Shown here in pieces: positions 1-10,116 of a stretch of DNA of 64,000 bases; position 1 is the first letter of the stretch; the number at the start of each line of letters is the position of its first letter. A model generated the notes under the pieces. It worked only from the letters and a program-made list of their open reading frames with translations, did no database searches and had not been told where the DNA came from. The stretch covers positions 372,001 through 436,000 of the forward strand of contig NZ_QJSU01000001.1 of the NCBI RefSeq assembly GCF_003217155.1, in the 5' to 3' direction. The position numbers were made by a program, and so were the translations under genes. Origin of the DNA: Psychrobacter fozii (GTDB lineage Bacteria; Pseudomonadota; Gammaproteobacteria; Pseudomonadales; Moraxellaceae).

Positions 1-72
1 TGCCATCATTTCGTCATCAGCAAGCGGTGGATTCGTAAGGTAGTCAATAGGCATAGGGGAAGTCGTTACCAT
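1..72 (-). CDS. N-terminal fragment of an unidentified protein
   Basis: An open frame runs from an ATG at 72 off the left edge of the window and gives 24 residues beginning MVTTSPMPIDYLTNPPLADD. A second ATG lies at codon 7. Neither has a clear Shine-Dalgarno sequence, so the start is uncertain. The fragment is too short to place in a family. The frame is open to the edge and the downstream 400 bases have no competing gene, which is the only support for calling it a gene. Confidence 0.35.
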   Translation of the reverse strand, partial: MVTTSPMPIDYLTNPPLADDEMMA

Positions 73-474
73 GTTAGATAAGGGAAAAAGAATACTTATT
101 AAAAATCAGGTAAATAATCTGTACAAAAATTCTGAGTACACAAGATAGCACTATCGACACGAATAGACGCTATTTTTGCCATTAAAGCATTTATGCTAAA
201 CACTCGCAAGCGGCACAAAACCACAGCGCACGCGTCATGACACCATATGTACAGTAAACGAGGCACACTCAGCATCTATTGCTTGTGTTAATAATATGGG
301 TTTGCTACATTGAAAGCCACCAATATTATAATAAATAACAGTGACTTGGTGTCAGCTTATAAATAGGCTATCACCTATAATCAGCATCTAAATAGAAAGA
401 CATTTACTCACCAATGTTAAAGTTTGCCTTAATTTATATGGCATACACGACACCACTAGCAAGGAAGCTAAAAA
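73..474. other. Intergenic region, no gene seen
   Basis: This AT-rich stretch separates the left-edge fragment from the Mpo1-like gene. It must hold the promoters of both divergent genes, but I cannot fix a convincing -35/-10 pair. The short frames in it lack ribosome binding sites. Confidence 0.5.
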
Positions 475-897
475 ATGAATAATACTGCTACACAGAGCAT
501 GACTCAAACTGCTGATACGCAGATCAATAGCAATGCCAAGAAAGAGGTGATCAAAAAAGAAGTGCTCAAAACCAATATGCCAGCTGATCAGAAATTTTAT
601 GATTTCTATTTGGATGAACATCAAAACATGGCTTGCCGTCGCTTGCACTTCGCAGGTAGTAGTTTTGGTTTGTTAGGATTGGCCAAGTCTGTCAAAACCC
701 GTTCTCCCAAACCATTACTCAAAGGTATTGCCGCAGGATATGCTTGTGCGTGGGTGGGTCATTTCTTCTTTGAAAAAAACAAACCCGCCTCTTTTAAATT
801 TCCGTTAAAAAGCTTTGCTAGCGACTTCCGAATGTATGGCGATGTGGTGCGCGGCAACTTGAGCTTGAAAGATCGCAAGTTTGATAAAGCGCGATAA
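475..897 (+). CDS. Mpo1-like (DUF962) membrane protein
   Basis: The 140-aa product carries the DUF962/Mpo1-like signature: FYDFYLDEHQN at about residues 41-51 with His49, a second His at 58, and WVGHFFFEKNKP at about 93-104 followed by a short aromatic tail. Yeast Mpo1 is an iron-dependent dioxygenase in 2-hydroxy fatty acid oxidation; bacterial members are mostly uncharacterised, so a lipid-related role here is inference. Hydrophobic stretches at about 60-70 and 83-98 suggest membrane association. The first 35 residues are polar and less conserved. An AGGAAG sequence 7-8 bases upstream supports the ATG at 475. The gene is monocistronic and converges on fadD across a shared terminator. Confidence 0.8.
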   Translation: MNNTATQSMTQTADTQINSNAKKEVIKKEVLKTNMPADQKFYDFYLDEHQNMACRRLHFAGSSFGLLGLAKSVKTRSPKPLLKGIAAGYACAWVGHFFFEKNKPASFKFPLKSFASDFRMYGDVVRGNLSLKDRKFDKAR

Positions 898-925
898 GAT
901 TCAATCATCATATAACACACGCATT

Positions 926-964
926 AAAAAACGGGGCTGCTTAAAATAGCAGCCCCGTTTTTTA
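926..964. terminator. Bidirectional Rho-independent terminator
   Basis: A GC-rich stem (ACGGGGCTGC paired with GCAGCCCCGT) is flanked by an A-run on the left and a T-run on the right, so it can stop the Mpo1-like gene on the plus strand and fadD on the minus strand. Confidence 0.9.
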
Positions 965-995
965 TTCGTTTTCATCAGTGAAATGAAGTCTTTAT

Positions 996-2774
996 TTATC
1001 GCAAAGATTTACGTAATATTTTACCGACTGCCGTTTTAGGCAACTCATCAATAAACACATAAGACTGCGGACGCTTATAGCCAGTCAAACGCTCAATAGC
1101 AAAAGCTGCCAGTTCATCAGCCGTTAAACTTGGGTCTTTTTTTACCACAAAGGCTTTGGGCACTTCACCGCTGTGTTTGTCTTCGACACCAATGACAGTC
1201 ACTTCTAGCACTTTTGGATGTTCAGTTAATGCAGCTTCTACTTCATTAGGATAAACGTTAAATCCTGAGACCAATATCATGTCTTTTTTACGATCCACGA
1301 GTGTCAAAAAACCATCACTATCCATGACGCCAATATCGCCAGATTTAAAATAGCCATCCTCAGTAAAGGTATCTGTATTGTCTTTCTGCCAATAACCTTG
1401 CATCACTTGTGGTCCTTTGATGCCGACTTCTCCAGGTGTTCCAATCGCACATGAAGATCCATTTTCATCAATGATTTTGATATTCATCATTGCTAACGGC
1501 AGACCAACGCTACCATTAAAAGTCGTAATCCCTGGCGGATTGAACGAGATAACCGGTGCGGTCTCAGACATTCCATAACCTTCATGAATCATCATGCCCG
1601 TCACTTGTTGCCACTGATCGGATACCGCCTTGATGATGGCGGTGCCACCACCAATAGATAAGGCCAATCGACTAAAATCAAGGCCAGGAAATTTTGGATG
1701 GTTGAGCATACCAATAAACAAGGTATTCACAGAAGGAATAACATGCGGACGATGCTGCTCGATGGTATTAACTAAGCCATCGATATCACGTGGATTGGTA
1801 ACCAATATATCTTCCCAGCCACCATATATACCGAGCAAACCGCAAACGGTAAATGAAAAGATATGATAAAGCGGCAAAGGATTCAGTATCTTGATCTGCT
1901 CGCTACGACCTGCTTCAATCGCCTTGCCAAACATCGCATAACACTGACAGATATTAGCCATGACATTATAATGTGTCAGCATGGCGCCTTTTGGCTTACC
2001 AGTCGTGCCGCCTGTATATTGTAGTAATGCCAAATCATCGCGAGTAATCGTCACAGCCTGACACTGCTCAGCGTGGTATGTATTTATAATATGCGCAAAG
2101 CTTATAGCCTGCTCTGAGATATCGTTTGTAGCATTATCGTTTGTAGCATTATCGTTTGCAGCATTATCGGCTGTGGTTTGGTTGGTTTGGTTGAATTGAC
2201 GAGTAGTATCAGCTGAGGCTTTAAGTTGGGTAAGTAAGGCAATATCGTTATCAGTAGGTTCAGCATTCGGATTGACAGAACAATGTACCACCAGTGATAG
2301 CTGCGATTTCACTGCATCGTCTAATTGATCGAAAGCGGCTGTCATTCCATCAAGGACAATCAACACACTGGCTTGAGCATCTGTCAGCTGATGTGCTAGC
2401 TCATAATGAGTGTACATCGGATTGACATTCACCAGTACGGTGCCTGAGCGCAAACAGCCAAGCAGCACGACTGCATACTGCAATATATTGGGTAGTTGTA
2501 CCGCGACACGATCGCCCTTGTTGATTCCTTTTGCTTGTAAAAAAGCAGCAAAGCGGCGACTGGCAATATCCAATTGTGCAAAGGTAAGCGTAGCGGGCCC
2601 CATACTAAAAGCCACAGAATCACTATGTTGATCTATCTTCGGTTGCAATAAATCTAGCAGATTATGCTTGCTCTCTAACACATCTAAATTATTTCTTAGT
2701 CCATGTTTCTCATACGAGGCTTGCCATAACGGTGGCGTATTACTGCTAGGCATATCATTGGTGCTGGTAGTCAT
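996..2774 (-). CDS. fadD: Long-chain fatty acid-CoA ligase (FadD type)
   Basis: This 592-aa AMP-binding enzyme activates fatty acids with ATP and CoA for beta-oxidation and lipid synthesis. Visible motifs are the phosphate-binding YTGGTTGKPKGAMLTH near residue 252, GYGMSETAP near 400, the hinge region DRKKDMILVSGFNVYP near 495, and the C-terminal PKTAVGKILRK with the acyl-adenylation lysine. Length and end motif match bacterial FadD. A low-complexity insert of NDNAT repeats at about residues 202-216, encoded by 15-bp repeats near 2120-2165, lies in a variable loop ahead of the P-loop. An AAGGA sequence about 9 bases upstream supports the ATG at 2774. It stands alone, without other beta-oxidation genes next to it. 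Confidence 0.93.
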   Translation of the reverse strand: MTTSTNDMPSSNTPPLWQASYEKHGLRNNLDVLESKHNLLDLLQPKIDQHSDSVAFSMGPATLTFAQLDIASRRFAAFLQAKGINKGDRVAVQLPNILQYAVVLLGCLRSGTVLVNVNPMYTHYELAHQLTDAQASVLIVLDGMTAAFDQLDDAVKSQLSLVVHCSVNPNAEPTDNDIALLTQLKASADTTRQFNQTNQTTADNAANDNATNDNATNDISEQAISFAHIINTYHAEQCQAVTITRDDLALLQYTGGTTGKPKGAMLTHYNVMANICQCYAMFGKAIEAGRSEQIKILNPLPLYHIFSFTVCGLLGIYGGWEDILVTNPRDIDGLVNTIEQHRPHVIPSVNTLFIGMLNHPKFPGLDFSRLALSIGGGTAIIKAVSDQWQQVTGMMIHEGYGMSETAPVISFNPPGITTFNGSVGLPLAMMNIKIIDENGSSCAIGTPGEVGIKGPQVMQGYWQKDNTDTFTEDGYFKSGDIGVMDSDGFLTLVDRKKDMILVSGFNVYPNEVEAALTEHPKVLEVTVIGVEDKHSGEVPKAFVVKKDPSLTADELAAFAIERLTGYKRPQSYVFIDELPKTAVGKILRKSLR

Positions 2775-3056
2775 GAGTTAGCGTCCTTGCTGAGTATGTT
2801 TTTCTCAGCATAGCACACTCTAATAACGATTTTTTAAGCGGCTGAGTCACTTTATCAGGTCTGTTATTCGCAGTATTTTTTGGGCCATATGTATCGACTT
2901 TTATGACCAGTATATAGAACAAAAACTTGGCTCGACTAGCTTAAAATGTAGCTGCAATCACAGACACACATTTACTAAACCCCTTATAAATTCGAGATAT
3001 ATCCGGAATATAGCCATGCTATGCTAAATGCTATTTCACACAAGTAACGAGATTAT

Positions 3057-3455
3057 ATGATTATCATGAGCCATGTTAAAAAAGTAGGCTGTCTTGCTTT
3101 ACTGTCAACAGGACTATTTGTCAGTGCTCAAGCGTCTGCAGCAAATACCTGCGACAATGCCTATACTCAAACAGATATGAATAAATGCGCTGCAGCTAAG
3201 TTGGCCGTAGAAGACCAAAAGCTAAACCAATCTTATCGTGATTTTCAGCGCTTACTCAACAGCTCTGAGAAAAAACAATTAAAAACGGTGCAATTGGCAT
3301 GGATTGATTTTAGAGACAAAGCTTGCCAGTTTTCTGCCAGTTCGGTTCGTGGCGGTAGTGTTTATCCAATGGTGCTCAATGGTTGTTTGACCGCTTATAC
3401 ACAACAACGACGTGTGCAATTAGATGCCGATATTAAGAACATTAAAAATAAATAG
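3057..3455 (+). CDS. LprI/DUF1311 family secreted protein
   Basis: The 132-aa precursor has a signal peptide ending near ASA (about residue 28) followed by a DUF1311 domain: a CDNAYTQTDMNKC start, a helical pair with LNQSYRDFQRLL, and later Cys residues in KACQF and LNGCL that probably form disulfides. The family includes mycobacterial LprI, a lysozyme inhibitor. Periplasmic location is well supported; lysozyme inhibition is an inference from the family. ATG codons at 3057 and 3066 are both possible; an ACGAG sequence ahead of the first favours 3057 weakly. It converges on hemL across a shared terminator. Confidence 0.8.
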   Translation: MIIMSHVKKVGCLALLSTGLFVSAQASAANTCDNAYTQTDMNKCAAAKLAVEDQKLNQSYRDFQRLLNSSEKKQLKTVQLAWIDFRDKACQFSASSVRGGSVYPMVLNGCLTAYTQQRRVQLDADIKNIKNK

Positions 3456-3498
3456 ATGACTGTAGAAAATAAATGGCAATAAAAAATAGACGGCCATA

Positions 3499-3533
3499 AA
3501 AAAACCAGCACCTATTAAGGTACTGGTTTTTTA
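3499..3533. terminator. Bidirectional Rho-independent terminator
   Basis: AAAACCAG..ACCT pairs with AGGTACTGGTTTT around a short loop, with an A-run before and a T-run after. It lies between the convergent LprI-like gene and hemL. Confidence 0.85.
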
Positions 3534-3584
3534 TTGCTTTGATTGCCTTGATTAATGTCACTTATGACTTTGAATCAGAGCAAA

Positions 3585-4886
3585 TTAAGCACTGGCCATT
3601 TCAGCAAATATCTCATCAGCCGCTTTGATAGAAATATCAATGTCTTCATCGCTATGCTTGATAGACATAAATCCTGCTTCATAAGCTGACGGTGCCAAGT
3701 AAATACCACGATCTAGCATGCCATGAAAGAAAGTATTAAATACCGTCATATCACACTCTGTCACGTCATCAAAGTTCTGAGGCACAGTGGTCGCATTGTC
3801 TCTGACGAAGAACATACCAAACATGCCGCCCAATTTATTGGTACGCAGGTTGATACCATGCTTGTCAGCCGCCGCTTGGAAACCGTCTACTAAACGATCA
3901 ACTTTCGCTGCTAATTCGTCATAAAAGCCGTCTACCGTTAAGTCTTCAAACATCGCAATACCAGCGCGCATTGCTAGCGGGTTGCCTGATAACGTGCCAG
4001 CCTGATAGACACCGCCAAGTGGCGCGATGCAAGACATGACTTCTTTTTTACCGCCGAAAGCGCCTACTGGCAGACCTGCACCGATGATTTTACCAAAGCA
4101 AGTTAAATCAGGGTCGATGCCGAAGTGTGCCTGTGCACCACCAAGGCCGACGCGAAAGCCCGTCATGACTTCGTCAAAGATTAATACTGCGCCATTGGCC
4201 GTACACTCGGCACGCAACGTATCATGGAATTCTTGTGTTGGAATGACCATGTTCATATTACCAGCGATTGGCTCCAAGATAACGCAAGCAACTTCTTCGC
4301 CCCATTTCTCAAAACAATCTTTAATCGCTTGCGGATCATTATAAGGAATCGTAATCGTATGCTTGGCAAAATCAGCAGGCACGCCTTTTGACGTTGGCTC
4401 ACCAATATCAAGCATGCCCGAACCTGCTTTTACTAGCAGACTGTCTGAATGGCCATGATAGCAGCCTTCAAATTTAACGATTTTGTCACGCTGGGTATAA
4501 CCACGCGCCAAGCGAATCGCGCTCATGGTCGCTTCTGTACCTGAGCTGGTCATACGAATCATCTCCACGCTAGGCACGATTTCGCAAATCTTATCAGCAA
4601 CTGTCGTCTCGAACGGTGTAGGCGTACCAAAGCTTAAACCATCATCAGCGGCTTTTTTAACCGCATCAATGACTTTTGGATGCGCATGACCCAAAATCAT
4701 TGGGCCCCACGAGCCAACATAATCAATATAAGCATTGTCTTCGGTGTCATAAATCTTGCTACCATTGGCACGATGCATAAAGATAGGTGTACCGCCGACT
4801 CCAGCAAAGGCGCGGACTGGCGAGTTAACGCCACCTGGGATATGTTTGCTGGCTTGTGCAAAGAGCTGTTCGTTTTTAGTACTCAT
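3585..4886 (-). CDS. hemL: Glutamate-1-semialdehyde 2,1-aminomutase
   Basis: HemL converts glutamate-1-semialdehyde to 5-aminolevulinate in the C5 route of tetrapyrrole synthesis in the cytoplasm. The 433-aa protein is full length. The opening [13 protein letters not shown], the cofactor-binding [18 protein letters not shown], the [11 protein letters not shown] segment and the PLP lysine in [14 protein letters not shown] (about residue 265) are all typical. A GAG-rich stretch upstream allows the ATG at 4886. The gene is followed at its 3' end by a shared terminator and stands alone, as hemL often does. Confidence 0.96.
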   Translation of the reverse strand: MSTKNEQLFAQASKHIPGGVNSPVRAFAGVGGTPIFMHRANGSKIYDTEDNAYIDYVGSWGPMILGHAHPKVIDAVKKAADDGLSFGTPTPFETTVADKICEIVPSVEMIRMTSSGTEATMSAIRLARGYTQRDKIVKFEGCYHGHSDSLLVKAGSGMLDIGEPTSKGVPADFAKHTITIPYNDPQAIKDCFEKWGEEVACVILEPIAGNMNMVIPTQEFHDTLRAECTANGAVLIFDEVMTGFRVGLGGAQAHFGIDPDLTCFGKIIGAGLPVGAFGGKKEVMSCIAPLGGVYQAGTLSGNPLAMRAGIAMFEDLTVDGFYDELAAKVDRLVDGFQAAADKHGINLRTNKLGGMFGMFFVRDNATTVPQNFDDVTECDMTVFNTFFHGMLDRGIYLAPSAYEAGFMSIKHSDEDIDISIKAADEIFAEMASA

Positions 4887-4993
4887 AGTTATTCTCTACT
4901 CATAGGTTCTATGTTTTATAACTTCTGTATTTTTTGACTAAACTTCTATTTTATATTTGTTTATTATCCAATTTTTCAAGCACGTTTGGAGCG

Positions 4994-5347
4994 CTAGGCT
5001 TTTTTGACAACAGAAGATTTGAGCTTCATTGGCCCGTAGCCGTCAAGTTTGCAGTCGATATCATGACCGTCAGTAGCATCTGGCAACAGGCGAATGCTTT
5101 TCGCTTTCGTCCCGACTTTAATCACGATTGAAGAGCCTTTGACTTTTAGGTCTTTGATCACAGTCACCGCATCACCGTCTTGTAGCTCGTTGCCGACAGC
5201 ATCACGAATAACTGCATCTTGCTCTTCAGCTTGCGCAGCATCGGTCTCAGCCGCCGTCCACTCATGAGCACACATTGGACATACCAGTAACGCACCATCT
5301 TCATACGTATATTCAGCATCACATTTAGGACAATTTGGTAAGCTCAT
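4994..5347 (-). CDS. yjdM: YjdM/PhnA family zinc-ribbon protein
   Basis: The product is 117 aa from the ATG at 5347, which has GAGGA six bases upstream; the longer frame to 5365 lacks a site. It has an N-terminal zinc ribbon (CPKC and CPMC) and a C-terminal beta-rich PhnA domain with the hallmarks [17 protein letters not shown] and VKVGTK-like segments, ending in LKSSVVKKA. The family was once called alkylphosphonate utilization protein PhnA, but it is not part of C-P lyase and its role is unknown. No phosphonate genes are nearby. An acidic, Ala/Glu-rich linker joins the two domains. Confidence 0.88.
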   Translation of the reverse strand: MSLPNCPKCDAEYTYEDGALLVCPMCAHEWTAAETDAAQAEEQDAVIRDAVGNELQDGDAVTVIKDLKVKGSSIVIKVGTKAKSIRLLPDATDGHDIDCKLDGYGPMKLKSSVVKKA

Positions 5348-5609
5348 TATTTCCTCGGCAGCCATGACAGATTAGGTTTTTACTAGAGCCAACATTGTAC
5401 CGTAACTGATCATTTTTAACCAATTTGTACGGTTGAAAACTGGGTGCTGAGCCCAATTTAATGCTTAAGTTACCACTTAGTGATGACGTTTTTTATGACA
5501 GGGTTTTTTGTGGTACTCTTCTTAGCCTCATTTAGTTTTATGTGCATGCACGTTTATCAACAGACCCTATATCTTTAATGAATAAACTGACATTAAAAGG
5601 ATAATAATA

Positions 5610-6362
5610 ATGACTCAAATTTCAAATGCATCGATATTACCAAAGTTTGCCCAATTAACCATTCAAGGCGAGGACGCCGAAAAGTTCTTGCAAGGACAAC
5701 TGACTTGTGATGTTACCAAGCTCGGCCTCAGCTATCAAGCTGCTGCCATTGGTAACTTGAAAGGCCGTATTGAATTTGGTATTTGGATTAAGAAGCAAGC
5801 AGAAAAACAATATGATGTGGTCATTAGTGCTGACTGCGCGGATGCTCTACAAGCCCACCTTAAAAAATATGGTGCATTTTCTAAATTTGAAACCAGCGCG
5901 CCGACGCCAATTTATCCTTGTGTCCTTGATAATGTACCGACTTTTAGTCATAAAGACGATCATAATACGACTGAGGATACACAAGCTTGGATGCAATGCA
6001 GTATTGCCACTGGTAACTATTGGATTGTAGCCGCCACTCAAGGCGAGTTCCAACCGCAAGAGCTGCGTCTGCATCAGCGCGGCGGTATGGATTACGACAA
6101 AGGCTGCTATTTGGGTCAAGAAGTCATCGCTCGTATTTACTTCAAATCAGCACCCAAAGCATTTTTACACTATGTACAAGGCACCGGTGAAGCACCAAGC
6201 GCAGGTGACAAACTTGATAAAATCCAAGTGGTCAATGCGATGAAAAATGATGACGGCTTTATTGCTTTGGTCGTGGCGCGTCCTGAACAGTTGGCAGAAA
6301 GCGATTTGAGCATATTGGACTTACCAGCCGCCCTACAAGCTGATGTGGCCCGCGCCAAATAA
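5610..6362 (+). CDS. ygfZ: Folate-binding tRNA-modifying protein YgfZ
   Basis: This 250-aa GcvT-fold protein has the YgfZ signature KGCYLGQEVIAR at about residues 167-178, whose cysteine is the key residue of the family, and an N-terminal FLQGQLTCDV segment. YgfZ binds tetrahydrofolate and helps assembly or repair of Fe-S enzymes such as MiaB. It is somewhat shorter than the E. coli protein (about 326 aa), mainly in the C-terminal domain, as in other Moraxellaceae members. An AAAAGGATAA site precedes the ATG at 5610. dadA follows 76 bases later on the same strand and may be cotranscribed. Confidence 0.88.
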   Translation: MTQISNASILPKFAQLTIQGEDAEKFLQGQLTCDVTKLGLSYQAAAIGNLKGRIEFGIWIKKQAEKQYDVVISADCADALQAHLKKYGAFSKFETSAPTPIYPCVLDNVPTFSHKDDHNTTEDTQAWMQCSIATGNYWIVAATQGEFQPQELRLHQRGGMDYDKGCYLGQEVIARIYFKSAPKAFLHYVQGTGEAPSAGDKLDKIQVVNAMKNDDGFIALVVARPEQLAESDLSILDLPAALQADVARAK

Positions 6363-6438
6363 AAACTTGCCTGATACAAGGTGTTAAAAGTTTAACCCAT
6401 CGCTCTCCAGCCATTAGACAATCACAGTAGAGAATCCT

Positions 6439-7764
6439 ATGACACATGTTGCAGTACTTGGAGCAGGCGTGGTCGGTGTGACCACAGCATGGTATCTTCG
6501 TCAAGCAGGCTATGATGTGACTGTGATTGAGCGCGAACCCGCCGCAGGCATGCAAACATCGTTTGCAAATGGTGGTCAAATATCGGTATCGCATGCCACG
6601 CCATGGGCCAATCCTGCGACTCCAATGAAGGCGCTCAAATGGTTGTTCAAAGAAGATGCCCCACTACTGTATCGCTTGCGTGCGGATAAAGCGCAGCTCA
6701 AATGGGCGATGCAGTTTCTACAAGAATGCCGCGCCGATAGAGCCGATGCCAATCTCGTACAAATGGTACGTCTGGGTCTGTATTCTAGAGACGCTTTGCA
6801 GCGGCTGCGTGCAGATATCGGTATTAATTACGAGCAGCAAACACGCGGTATCATGCATTTTTATACCAATCAGGCAGAGTTTGATGCCGCCATCGAACCA
6901 ACCGAACGTATGCAGGCCCTCGGTTGTGAGCGCTACGTGATTGATATTAATAATGCGGTCAATTTAGAGCCAGCGCTTTACCCAATTGCTCATAAGCTGA
7001 CTGGGGCAACCTATACCAGTCGTGATGAATCTGGCAATGCCCATCTATTTACCAAGCGCTTGGCGCAGCGCTGCATCGATGCTGGCGTACAGTTTTTATA
7101 TGATACTGAAATTTTGGCACTCAATACCGATACAGACTCTGCGCGCCCACACGTGCACAGTATCACCATTCGCCCAGCAGGTAAAAATGCCCAAACCTTT
7201 ACTGCAGATACTTATGTATTGGCGCTTGGTAGCTATAGCGTGTCATTACTAAAACCTTTGGGCATACACGCACCAATATTTCCGGCAAAAGGCTATTCGG
7301 CTACTTATACCGTCAACCCACGAGCGCCGCATTTAGCGCCTTTTGTTAGCTTGATTGATGATGAGTTTAAGCTGGTCACCTCACGATTGGGTGATAAATT
7401 ACGTGTGGCTGGCACCGCAGAATTTAATGGCTATAACTTAGACTTAAATACCACTCGCTGTGAAGCGATTACTCGGCGTGTACAGCAGTTGTTCCCAAAA
7501 GGAATTATTGCAAACTCGGTAGAATACTGGACAGGACTTCGCCCGATGACGCCCTCAAATGTGCCTTTGATTGGTCGTGCACACTGCGGTCAAGTCAAAC
7601 ACGGTAGTCATAATGCCTCAGCCACTTTTGACAACCTATGGCTAAATACTGGGCATGGTACGCTGGGTTGGACTCATTCTTGTGGCTCTGCAAAAGCCAT
7701 TAGTCTGTTAATCCAAGGTGAAACGCCCAACGTTGATTTTGACTTTGTCGGTATGAGCGCTTGA
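6439..7764 (+). CDS. dadA: D-amino acid dehydrogenase, small-subunit type
   Basis: The 441-aa flavoprotein starts with a Rossmann FAD-binding motif VAVLGAGVVGVTTAWYLRQAG and has the DadA features ANGGQISVSHATPWANP, EQQTRGIMHFY and, near the C-terminus, WTGLRPMTPSNVPLIG plus NTGHGTLGWTHSCGSAK. DadA oxidises D-amino acids, chiefly D-alanine from catabolic alanine racemase, at the inner membrane with electrons passed to the respiratory chain. No alanine racemase dadX is seen here. A terminator follows directly. Confidence 0.92.
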   Translation: MTHVAVLGAGVVGVTTAWYLRQAGYDVTVIEREPAAGMQTSFANGGQISVSHATPWANPATPMKALKWLFKEDAPLLYRLRADKAQLKWAMQFLQECRADRADANLVQMVRLGLYSRDALQRLRADIGINYEQQTRGIMHFYTNQAEFDAAIEPTERMQALGCERYVIDINNAVNLEPALYPIAHKLTGATYTSRDESGNAHLFTKRLAQRCIDAGVQFLYDTEILALNTDTDSARPHVHSITIRPAGKNAQTFTADTYVLALGSYSVSLLKPLGIHAPIFPAKGYSATYTVNPRAPHLAPFVSLIDDEFKLVTSRLGDKLRVAGTAEFNGYNLDLNTTRCEAITRRVQQLFPKGIIANSVEYWTGLRPMTPSNVPLIGRAHCGQVKHGSHNASATFDNLWLNTGHGTLGWTHSCGSAKAISLLIQGETPNVDFDFVGMSA

Positions 7765-7794
7765 TCATATAAGCAATATGTTAAAGTTTCATGC

Positions 7795-7834
7795 AAAAAA
7801 GAAGGCGCTTACTATATGTAAGCGCCTTCTTTTT
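7795..7834. terminator. Bidirectional Rho-independent terminator
   Basis: GAAGGCGCTTAC pairs perfectly with GTAAGCGCCTTC around a five-base loop, with A-run and T-run flanks. It serves dadA on the plus strand and the molybdopterin oxidoreductase on the minus strand. Confidence 0.93.
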
Positions 7835-7876
7835 ATTTTAGGACAGTGCTTAAATGATTACGCTATCCATCAAGGT

Positions 7877-10051
7877 TTATGATGCCGTAGCCAATGCGTC
7901 ATCTGTTGCTGATTCAAGCGCTTCCAACCGTACCGGCACACCGTTAACTGCCGCGTTGCCACTTAACCGATCAATCAATGTGTCATCAGTCAAATCGTTA
8001 ACGCTAACCCCTGCGTTTGCTTGGGCGATTTTTTGCTTAACCCCTTTACGGCCGTGACCAAAGCCATGCGGAATACTCACCACGCCTGGCATCAGCTCGT
8101 CGGTCACTTCTGCTGCAATGATCACACTGCTGATTCGTGAGGTGACTTTTACAGATTGACCATCAGCGATACCATGCTGCGCCGCTGTGTCAGGATGCAG
8201 CATCAATGTACAACGAGATTTTCCTTTTACCAATCGATGGCTGTTGTGCAACCATGAGTTGTTGCTACGCACATGACGACGGCCAATGAGTAAAATCTCA
8301 TCATCGTTATACTGCTGTACCATCTCTCTAACCCGTGCCAAATCTGCTTGATAAAAATCGACATGAAGATGAATCTGCTTGTCTGCATGCTTGATAGCGT
8401 CTGGCAACATACTGTGCAATGGCCCTAAATCGATACCATGCGGGTTTCCCATGAGCACATCTAGTGTGACTTCTTTATAAGGCCCATACTTTAGACCCTG
8501 CTCTAAAACAAATTTTGGCCCAAATGCTTTTATCGCTGCACGCTCTTTTTGTGTTGCTTCTGGCGCATCTTTATCCAAACGGTCTGCCAGCTCTAAATAA
8601 ATTTCCCAATCATGTCTAGTTTCTTCTGATCTCTCAAACAAGGCTGGCGAGTATTTGGCAACATTGTGCACCGCAAATCCATTAAACGTCACATCGTAAT
8701 GGTCACGCTCTAGTGGCGATACAGGCGGCAAGATAATATTGGCATGACGACTGGTCTCGGTCACAAAGTAATCAAGTGACACCATAAACTCGAGTTTTGA
8801 CAGCGCTTCGTCTAGCTTTTCACCATTTGGGGTACTGAGCACAGGGTTACCCGCAACGGTGACGAATCCTTTTAATTGACCCTCACCTTCGACCAACATC
8901 TCATCTGCCATGGCGACCACAGGATACTCGCCATTAAAATCAGGCAAGTTGCTCACGCGGCTGTGGCGTTTACCCAAATAGCCTGGGCCTGAGCTGTTCA
9001 CAACGTCCATTGCAGGGTTGGGGAACATCAGCCCGCCCACTTCGTCTAAGCGTCCTGTGACGATATTAATGACCATAGACAGGTACTGACTCAGTAGGCC
9101 AAACTCTTGCACCGAAATACCCATTCGGCCGTAGCAGACTGAGCTTTCTGCTTCGCAGAACTCTTTCACAATACGTTTGATTTCAGCAGCGGTAATACCA
9201 GTAATGTCTGCTACAGATTCAGCCGTGTACTCTTTGGCAAACAAAGCAAGTCGGTCAATCTCAGGTGCCAATGCAGCGACTTTGCTATCTAATTTAGCAT
9301 AGCCTTGCGCATAGATTTCATTCAGCATGGCAAGTAATAGCAACACGTCTGTCGCAGGACGAATAAAGTGATGTTCGCTGGCGATGTCGGCGGTTTCTGT
9401 GCGCCTTGGGTCAATCACCACCACTTTGCCGTCACGGGCTTTGATGTCTTTTAGTTTTTGGCGCATGTTTGGTGCGGTCATAATACTGCCGTTAGAGGCC
9501 AGCGGATTGCCACCGATAATGAGCATATATTGCGTGTGATTCACATCAGGCACAGGAATCCGTAGCATGTGACCGAATAGATGCATACTGACGATATGAT
9601 GTGGCAGTTGATCAATAGAAGTGGCAGAAAATCGACTGCGCGTTTTTAAGCTGGTAAGTAGCTGTTTAATGGTCAACATGCCACCCATGTTATGCACATT
9701 AGGATTACCTAAATACACCCCGAACGCATTTTGACCGTATTTCTGCTGAATAGACTGAATACCAGCGGCCACTTTATCCAATGCTTCTGGCCAACTGATG
9801 GTTTTCCAGCCGTCGGCCGTTCTCTCTACTGGCTGACGCAAACGATCTGGATCTTCATGTAGATCCTGTAAAGCCGTTGCTTTCGGACAAATATAACCTT
9901 GAGAAAAAGGGTCGTTTTTATCGCCTTTAATCGACAAGACTTTTTCGCCGTCGTGTTTTATCTCAACACCACACATCGCCTCGCACAATGTACAAGTTCT
10001 AAAATGCGTTTGCGCTTCGCCTAACGTTGGTGTAGCCATGGTTGTGGCCAT
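7877..10051 (-). CDS. Molybdopterin-dependent oxidoreductase with [4Fe-4S] cluster
   Basis: The 724-aa protein has the N-terminal CxxCxxxC...C cluster ligands of the bis-MGD family (Cys20, 23, 27 and 55, in CTLCEAMCG and GYICPKA), the cofactor-binding segments IIGGNPLASNG and VVIDPRRTETA, and a C-terminal molydopterin dinucleotide-binding domain with IGRRHVRSNNSWLHN and PHGFGHGR. There is no Tat or Sec signal, so it is cytoplasmic. The substrate cannot be read from sequence; it is not a clear NapA, NasA or FdhF. The region where a Cys/Sec ligand would be expected reads FSATSIDQLPHH, with no cysteine. AGGGAGAG precedes the ATG at 10051. The TetR gene lies 65 bases upstream on the same strand and may be in one transcript. 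Confidence 0.85.
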   Translation of the reverse strand: MATTMATPTLGEAQTHFRTCTLCEAMCGVEIKHDGEKVLSIKGDKNDPFSQGYICPKATALQDLHEDPDRLRQPVERTADGWKTISWPEALDKVAAGIQSIQQKYGQNAFGVYLGNPNVHNMGGMLTIKQLLTSLKTRSRFSATSIDQLPHHIVSMHLFGHMLRIPVPDVNHTQYMLIIGGNPLASNGSIMTAPNMRQKLKDIKARDGKVVVIDPRRTETADIASEHHFIRPATDVLLLLAMLNEIYAQGYAKLDSKVAALAPEIDRLALFAKEYTAESVADITGITAAEIKRIVKEFCEAESSVCYGRMGISVQEFGLLSQYLSMVINIVTGRLDEVGGLMFPNPAMDVVNSSGPGYLGKRHSRVSNLPDFNGEYPVVAMADEMLVEGEGQLKGFVTVAGNPVLSTPNGEKLDEALSKLEFMVSLDYFVTETSRHANIILPPVSPLERDHYDVTFNGFAVHNVAKYSPALFERSEETRHDWEIYLELADRLDKDAPEATQKERAAIKAFGPKFVLEQGLKYGPYKEVTLDVLMGNPHGIDLGPLHSMLPDAIKHADKQIHLHVDFYQADLARVREMVQQYNDDEILLIGRRHVRSNNSWLHNSHRLVKGKSRCTLMLHPDTAAQHGIADGQSVKVTSRISSVIIAAEVTDELMPGVVSIPHGFGHGRKGVKQKIAQANAGVSVNDLTDDTLIDRLSGNAAVNGVPVRLEALESATDDALATAS

Positions 10052-10116
10052 AATAACTCTCCCTGTTGTTTTTGATTAATCCTAGTTTTTACGATAATAG
10101 TTGTCGCTTATTATCG

